64,000 bases of DNA from Streptomyces sp. NBC_01750 (lineage in GTDB: Bacteria > Actinomycetota > Actinomycetes > Streptomycetales > Streptomycetaceae). The translations under genes were made by a program, and so were the position numbers. The stretch is taken from assembly GCF_035918095.1 (NCBI RefSeq), contig NZ_CP109137.1:2606001-2670000 (forward strand), in the 5' to 3' direction. A model generated the notes under the pieces. It saw only the letters and a program-made list of their open reading frames with translations. It was not told the DNA's origin and ran no database searches. Shown here piece by piece: positions 58,480-64,000 of this stretch (its first letter is position 1; each line of letters opens with the position of its first letter).

Positions 58480-60083
58480 CGTCCGCTGACGGGCAGCGCC
58501 CGCCCCGGAGCGCCTTCGGGGCTCTCCCGTTCAGGCTCGGGTTCTCCGTCCGGCAGGAAGACCGCCACCACCAGCGCGCCGATCAGCGCCACACCCGTCG
58601 AGACCAGCGCCGTCAGATGCATCGCGTGCAGGAACGCCTCGTTCGCCGGGACGATCAGCGCCTTTCCGGCCGGGCCGAGTCTCTCCGCTGCCGCGAGCGT
58701 CGCCTCGATCGATTCGGCCGCGGCATGGCGGGCACTGCCCGGGACTGCCGAGAGGTGCCCCTCGATCGCCCCCCGGTACTGCGTGGACAGCAGCGAACCG
58801 AGCACCGCGACACCCAGTGCCCCACCGACCTGGCGGAAGGTGTTGCTGACCGCCGAGCCGGACCCCGCCTTCTCGCGGGGCAGCGACTGCATCACCGAGA
58901 CCGTCACAGGCGGCGTGATGAGCGCCATCGCCGTGCCCTGCACCAGGAGGACCGCTTCGATCCCCCACAGCGGGGTCGAGGCATCGAACATCACGAAAGC
59001 GCCCAGCACCGTGGCGACCAGCAGCATGCCGACCGTGCACACCTTCCGCGCCCCGAACCGGCCGACGATCAGCCGTGCGCGCAGCGCTACGACCATCTGC
59101 GCCACGGCCATCGGCAGAATGAGCAGGCCCGCTTCCAGCGGGCCGTAGCCGCGCACGCTCTGCAGATAGAACGCGGAGAAGAAGGTCACACCCGTCAGCG
59201 CGAAGAAGACCAGCGCGATCGCGGTGACCGCCGCCGCGAAGGCCGGCCTCTTGAAGTACGTGATGTCGATGGCCGGATGGTCGCTGCGCCACTCGTGGAG
59301 TACGAAGCAGACGAGTACCACCAGACCGCCCAGCATCGGCAGCAGCACGGACGGCGCCGAGAAGTCCGCCAGCTCGCCGCCGCGGATGATTCCGTACACC
59401 AGCAGGATCAGCCCGATGACGGACAGCACTACGCCGAGCGGGTCCATACGCCCGGGGTTCGGGTCTCGGGAGTCCGGCAGGAGCAGCGTCATCGCGATCA
59501 GCGCGACGACCACGACCGGCACGTTGATCAGGAAGATCGAGCCCCACCAGAAGTGCTCGATGAGCAGCCCGCCGGTGATCGGGCCGATGGCCATGCCGAC
59601 GCCGACGCTGCCCGCCCAGATGCCGATGGCCCTGGGCTGCTCGTGGCGCTCGAACACGTCCATCACCACGGCGAGGGTCGCCGGCATCACGAAGGCCCCG
59701 CCGAAGCCCATCACCGCGCGGTACGCGATGAGCTCGTCGGGCGAGCCGGAGAACGCCGCGAAGGCCGAGCCGATGCCGAAGACGGCGACGCCGAAGAGCA
59801 GCACCTTCTTGCGGCCGATGCGGTCGCCGAGGAGACCCGCGGTGAAGAGAAGTCCGGCGAAGACGAGCGTGTAGGAGTTGATCGCCCACTCCAGCTGGCT
59901 CTGGGTGGCGCCGATGCCGGTGGGCGCGGGGCCGGCGATCGTCTTGACGGCCACATTCAGGATCGAGTTGTCCAGCACGACGATGAGCAGGCTGAACATC
60001 AGGACCGTGAGGATCGCCCATCGGCGCCGGTGGACGGCCTCGGGTATGCGGGGTACGGCAGGTGCGGCGGACGCTGTCGACAT
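58476..60083 (-). CDS. MFS drug exporter, EmrB/QacA (DHA2) family
   Basis: A 535-residue proton-driven exporter with about 14 helices. Motif evidence: [20 protein letters not shown] (D1), [16 protein letters not shown] (motif A) and [20 protein letters not shown] (motif C). Such pumps expel cationic dyes, antibiotics or fatty acids. It is the first gene of an operon with the TetR regulator and is preceded by a perfect 9-bp inverted repeat. The ATG at 60083 is followed by [20 protein letters not shown]; a longer frame upstream overlaps the operator and is not used. Confidence 0.93.
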   Translation of the reverse strand: MSTASAAPAVPRIPEAVHRRRWAILTVLMFSLLIVVLDNSILNVAVKTIAGPAPTGIGATQSQLEWAINSYTLVFAGLLFTAGLLGDRIGRKKVLLFGVAVFGIGSAFAAFSGSPDELIAYRAVMGFGGAFVMPATLAVVMDVFERHEQPRAIGIWAGSVGVGMAIGPITGGLLIEHFWWGSIFLINVPVVVVALIAMTLLLPDSRDPNPGRMDPLGVVLSVIGLILLVYGIIRGGELADFSAPSVLLPMLGGLVVLVCFVLHEWRSDHPAIDITYFKRPAFAAAVTAIALVFFALTGVTFFSAFYLQSVRGYGPLEAGLLILPMAVAQMVVALRARLIVGRFGARKVCTVGMLLVATVLGAFVMFDASTPLWGIEAVLLVQGTAMALITPPVTVSVMQSLPREKAGSGSAVSNTFRQVGGALGVAVLGSLLSTQYRGAIEGHLSAVPGSARHAAAESIEATLAAAERLGPAGKALIVPANEAFLHAMHLTALVSTGVALIGALVVAVFLPDGEPEPERESPEGAPGRALPVSGR

Positions 60084-60104
60084 GTACCTCAGCCTGAACC
60101 TTTT

Positions 60105-60129
60105 CCGATACGAGACCGTCTCGTATAGG
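60105..60129. promoter_or_regulatory. TetR-type operator palindrome
   Basis: ATACGAGAC-C-GTCTCGTAT (60108-60126) is a perfect 9-bp inverted repeat with a 1-nt centre; two further outer pairs extend it to 60105-60129. It lies 25 bp upstream of the MFS start codon and is the likely binding site of the regulator at 57658-58479. Confidence 0.8.
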
Positions 60130-60245
60130 AAACACAGTACCGAACGGACGGGTCCTCTTCCGCCGGAGCGGCACGAGGTGCCACCATGTAGGGGATCCGG
60201 GGACGCCGTCAGGGCGCCTCGAGATGACGAAGGAGCCGTTGAGCC

Positions 60246-61106
60246 ATGACGCTTCAGGCTGCCCCGAAGCCCTCCGACAGCAGCAAGGCGCTGTACGGCG
60301 GCAAGGGCACTCGCCGTATCACCGTCCACGACATCGCCGCCGCCAAGGAGCGCGGTGAGAAGTGGCCCATGCTCACCGCCTACGACGCGATGATCGCGTC
60401 CGTCTTCGACGAGGCCGGTATCCCGGTCGTGCTCGTCGGCGATTCCATGGGCAACTGCCATCTCGGCTACGAGACCACCGTGCCTGTCACGATGGACGAG
60501 ATGACCCTCCTGTCCGCCGCCGTCGTACGGGGCACCAAGCGCGCCCTCGTCGTCGGCGACCTCCCGTTCGGCTCGTACCAGGAAGGGCCCGTCCAGGCCC
60601 TGCGCAACGCCACCCGGCTGGTCAAGGACGCGGGCGTCGGCGCGGTCAAGCTCGAGGGCGGCGAACGCTCACTCGGCCAGACCGAGCTGCTGGTGCAGGC
60701 CGGTATCCCGGTCATGTCGCACCTCGGCCTGACTCCGCAGTCCGTCAACACCATGGGCTACCGGGTGCAGGGTCGCGCCGACGAGGATGCGCACCGGCTG
60801 CTCCGTGACGCCAAGGCGGCACAGGACGCGGGCGCCTTCGCGGTCGTCCTGGAACTCGTACCGGCCGAGCTGGCCGCCGAGGTCACCCGCAGTCTGCACA
60901 TCCCGACCATCGGCATCGGCGCGGGACCCGACACGGACGCCCAGGTCCTCGTCTGGACCGACATGGCCGGCCTTACGGGCGGGAAGGTGCCGCGTTTCAC
61001 CAAGCAGTACGCCGACCTCCGCCGGACGCTCGGCGACGCCGCCCGCGAGTTCGCCGAGGATGTCGCCGGCGGGGCGTTCCCGCAGGAGGAGCACACCTTC
61101 CACTGA
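60246..61106 (+). CDS. panB: 3-methyl-2-oxobutanoate hydroxymethyltransferase PanB
   Basis: A 286-residue enzyme for the first committed step of pantothenate and coenzyme A synthesis: transfer of a hydroxymethyl group from methylene-tetrahydrofolate to ketoisovalerate. Conserved motifs include [40 protein letters not shown] (magnesium Asp), [16 protein letters not shown] and [10 protein letters not shown] (catalytic Glu). The N-terminal 20 residues are a typical actinobacterial extension. AAGGAG lies upstream of the ATG at 60246. It is followed by a strong terminator. Confidence 0.96.
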   Translation: MTLQAAPKPSDSSKALYGGKGTRRITVHDIAAAKERGEKWPMLTAYDAMIASVFDEAGIPVVLVGDSMGNCHLGYETTVPVTMDEMTLLSAAVVRGTKRALVVGDLPFGSYQEGPVQALRNATRLVKDAGVGAVKLEGGERSLGQTELLVQAGIPVMSHLGLTPQSVNTMGYRVQGRADEDAHRLLRDAKAAQDAGAFAVVLELVPAELAAEVTRSLHIPTIGIGAGPDTDAQVLVWTDMAGLTGGKVPRFTKQYADLRRTLGDAAREFAEDVAGGAFPQEEHTFH

Positions 61107-61123
61107 CCACCTCCGGTACAGAC

Positions 61124-61159
61124 GACAGCCCGCCGATCATCCCCCGTCGGCGGGCTGTC
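61124..61159 (+). terminator. panB terminator
   Basis: GACAGCCCGCCGA (61124-61136) and TCGGCGGGCTGTC (61147-61159) form a perfect 13-bp stem with a 10-nt loop, 18 nt after the panB stop codon. Confidence 0.8.
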
Positions 61160-61229
61160 GGCATGAGTCCCCCAGCGCCCCCGTACGGGCTCGCGGCTCC
61201 GACCTGCCTCCGCTGAGGCATCGCGGGCT

Positions 61230-61280
61230 TGTCGACCATGTGTCGGCGGTTCGTCGGCAGCTTGTCGGCGGCCTGTCGGC
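61230..61280 (+). promoter_or_regulatory. Five heptamer repeats at 11-bp spacing (SARP-like site)
   Basis: TGTCGAC (61230), TGTCGGC (61241), CGTCGGC (61252), TGTCGGC (61263) and TGTCGGC (61274) are spaced exactly 11 bp apart with 4-bp spacers. SARP regulators bind heptamer direct repeats with this geometry. The last repeat ends 22 bp before the DrrA-like start codon, which lacks a clear ribosome site and could be leaderless. A SARP/AfsR-like regulator is encoded 1.9 kb downstream. Confidence 0.65.
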
Positions 61281-61302
61281 GAGGCCGGGCACCGTTGACG
61301 GC

Positions 61303-62321
<1,019 letters not shown>

Positions 62322-62325
<4 letters not shown>

Positions 62326-63173
62326 GTACGGCGACTGCCACCACCACCGCCCAGTCGCCCGCGCCCGCCCCGGTGAAGAGCGCGCCGGCCGGCGAGGGCA
62401 GGATCGGCCTGCGGGCCAATCTCCGGCACATCGGCGCGCTGGTGCGCCGCAACGCCCTGCAGATCAAGCAGGACCCGGAGTCGATGTTCGACGCCGTACT
62501 GATGCCGATCGTCTTCACGCTGCTGTTCGTGTACGTCTTCGGCGGCGCGATCTCCGGCAAGGGCAACCAGCAGGAGTACGTCAACTATGTGATCCCGGGT
62601 CTGATGGCGATGCAGGGCATGAACATCGCCATGGCCGTAGGCACCGGCGTCAACGACGACTTCAAGAAGGGCGTGATGGACCGTTTCCGGTCCATGCCTA
62701 TCGCCCGCTCCTCCGTCCTCATCGCGAAGATCGTGGTCGAGGTCGGCCGGATGCTGGTGGCCACGACCATTCTGCTCGGCATGGGCTTCCTGCTCGGCCT
62801 GGAGATCCACACCTCGGTCCTCGAACTGTTCGCGGCGGTCGGCCTGTCCATGGTCTTCGGCGCCTCGCTGATGTGGATCTTCATCCTGCTCGGTCTCACC
62901 ATGAAGACGGCCCAGGCCGTCCAAGGAGTGGCCATGCTCGTACTGATGCCGCTGCAGTTCGGCTCGTCGATCTTCGCACCGCCGACCACGATGCCCGGCT
63001 GGCTGCAGAGCTTCACCGACTACAACCCGCTTTCCAACCTCGCCGACGCGGCCCGGAGTCTGATCAACGGCGGTCCGGTCGCCCACGCCGTGTGGATGAC
63101 GCTCGGCTGGGCGGCGCTGATCACCCTGGTCACGGCGCCGCTCGCGGTCGCCAAATTCCGCAAGAAGACCTGA
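62322..63173 (+). CDS. ABC-2 type exporter permease, DrrB family
   Basis: A 283-residue integral membrane subunit with six expected helices. The ABC-2 pattern is clear: IGALVRRNALQIKQDPESMF, ADALMPIVFTLLFVYVFGGA-like first helix region, MDRFRSMPIARSSVLIAKIV and FIFAPPTTMPGWLQSF-like exit loop with YNPLSNLADAARSLING. The start overlaps the DrrA-like stop (ATGA), so the two subunits are translationally coupled. It forms the channel of the exporter. The gene is convergent with the SARP-like gene 13 bp beyond. Confidence 0.93.
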
Positions 63174-63186
63174 TCCCGCCATGGGG

Positions 63187-64000
63187 TCACACGAGGGCGG
63201 CTGCCTCATCGACGGTGAGGCGGCCGCCTTCGGCATAGGCGGACTCGTACGCCGCGTCCCCGAGGACGGCGCGCACGGCCGCCTCGGCGTCGGCCCGGGT
63301 CTCCCGCTCGTGCCGCGGCGCGAAATGGCCGGGCGGCACCAGGGCGTCGGACGCCCCGATGATCCGGGCCGCGTCGCGCGCGCGCTCCGGCCGGCCCAGG
63401 GCCAGTGCCTGGGCCACTGTCACCATCTGAATCGAGCGCATCTGCGGAGCGACCATCAGGGTCAGCGGGTCCTGCGCCTTGGCCAGCGCGAAGCGCGCCC
63501 TCTCCAGCGCCAGCTCGTACTCGCCGTCGAGCAGGTCCAGCCAGCCGAGGAAACCGGTCACCATACCCTCGAAGATCGCGAGGGTTCTGGAACGGAACTG
63601 CACCATCAACAGCTCGATCTCGGCGCGGGCCTCCTGGACGCGACCGTTGCGGCCCAGCCACAGGGCGAGGAACATCCGGGCCACAGCCGACGACTCGTTG
63701 TTCGCGGCCCCGTGGTCGGCCAGCACCTCGCGGACGAGCGCCTCGCCCCGCTCGCCCTCCCCCATTTCCATCAGGACGCCGGCGAGGCGGGAGCGGAGCA
63801 CCGCCGTCTGGGCCTGCGCTCCGATCTGCTCCGCGTACTCGATGGCGGCCGTGAAGTCCTCTGCCGCGAGCGGGTAGGCGCCGATGCGCTCCCGCGCCTC
63901 ACCACGCGCGGACAGGGCCTCTGCAGCGCCCCAGAGATCGCCGAGCCGGGTGAAGATCTCCAGGGCCTCTTCCGCGTCGCGGGACGCCTCGGCCGCCCAG
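63187..64000 (-). CDS. AfsR/SARP-like large regulator, C-terminal TPR part
   Basis: The gene runs off the right edge; about 270 C-terminal residues are visible. They form helical TPR-type repeats (ASRDAEEALEIFTRLGDLWG, ARERIGAYPLAAEDFTAAIE, EYAEQIGAQAQTAVLRSRLA) and end with ARIIGASDALVPPGHFAPRH and AYAEGGRLTVDEAAALV, the usual tail of AfsR/SARP or LAL-type regulators in Streptomyces. The DNA-binding and ATPase domains would lie outside the window, so SARP versus LuxR-type cannot be decided here. It could control the neighbouring exporter through the heptamer repeats. Confidence 0.75.
   Translation of the reverse strand, partial: WAAEASRDAEEALEIFTRLGDLWGAAEALSARGEARERIGAYPLAAEDFTAAIEYAEQIGAQAQTAVLRSRLAGVLMEMGEGERGEALVREVLADHGAANNESSAVARMFLALWLGRNGRVQEARAEIELLMVQFRSRTLAIFEGMVTGFLGWLDLLDGEYELALERARFALAKAQDPLTLMVAPQMRSIQMVTVAQALALGRPERARDAARIIGASDALVPPGHFAPRHERETRADAEAAVRAVLGDAAYESAYAEGGRLTVDEAAALV

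Noticed and set aside
61156-61162. A sixth TGTCGGC copy in the panB terminator
   Set aside because: It is out of register with the 11-bp array and is explained by the terminator stem, so it was not counted.

Overview
This 64-kb window is very GC-rich with strong G/C third-position bias. It carries Streptomyces-type genes throughout: SARP and XRE-TPR regulators, Tat substrates, secreted amylases, glnE/glnA2, and two rare TTA codons. I read it as chromosomal sequence from a Streptomyces or close relative. Most of it looks like core chromosome; one short stretch (about 37.1-40.75 kb) looks like a scrapyard of rearranged genes.

Layout. 1-13 kb: the end of a NarL-type response regulator, a RimJ/L-type acetyltransferase, a secreted DUF1996 protein, a lipoprotein, a Tat-exported GH89 alpha-N-acetylglucosaminidase with a TTA codon in its signal peptide, a tyrosine phosphatase, a sigma-factor-like membrane protein, a TetR regulator, a second acetyltransferase and a receiver-SpoIIE phosphatase. 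13-29.5 kb: an alpha-glucan utilisation locus. It has a 1771-aa amylopullulanase, a secreted alpha-amylase, malEFG with no ATPase, and two alpha-glucosidase + LacI-regulator pairs, one on each side of malEFG. Extracellular enzymes cut starch, glycogen or pullulan; MalEFG imports the maltodextrins, probably energised by a shared ATPase (MsiK) encoded elsewhere; the two cytoplasmic glucosidases finish the job. GCAAG/CTTGC operator-like repeats lie in front of the amylase gene and between malE and the second glucosidase.

29.5-37.2 kb: a PAP2-family membrane enzyme, glnE, a secreted PIG-L deacetylase preceded by four 23-bp tandem repeats, a PPOX-type flavoprotein and a VOC protein. 37.1-40.75 kb: a frameshifted pseudogene, an XRE-TPR regulator, an in-frame chimera of a glutamine amidotransferase domain and the C-terminal half of a UDP-sugar dehydrogenase, and an FG-GAP repeat fragment. 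40.8-47.5 kb: aldehyde dehydrogenase, lipoprotein, an I36-type peptidase inhibitor, an unknown protein with a TTA codon coupled to a NUDIX hydrolase, and glnA2. 47.7-53.2 kb: small secreted proteins, DUF3105 and DUF305 proteins, a decayed DUF5990 gene, an alpha/beta hydrolase and a multicopper oxidase lipoprotein, a set that suggests periplasmic-side metal handling. 53.3-64 kb: nadE, two MFS transporters (one in an operon with a TetR regulator behind a clean palindromic operator), an endonuclease/exonuclease/phosphatase-fold protein, panB, a DrrAB-type ABC exporter, and the end of an AfsR/SARP-like regulator.

Most interesting signals: (1) the GATase-dehydrogenase chimera and its surrounding debris; (2) five heptamers at exact 11-bp spacing just upstream of the DrrA-like gene, the geometry of SARP binding sites, next to a SARP-like regulator; (3) the duplicated glucosidase-LacI modules around malEFG; (4) several unexplained tandem or palindromic arrays in promoter regions. 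I found no CRISPR array, rRNA, tRNA, insertion sequence or complete prophage.
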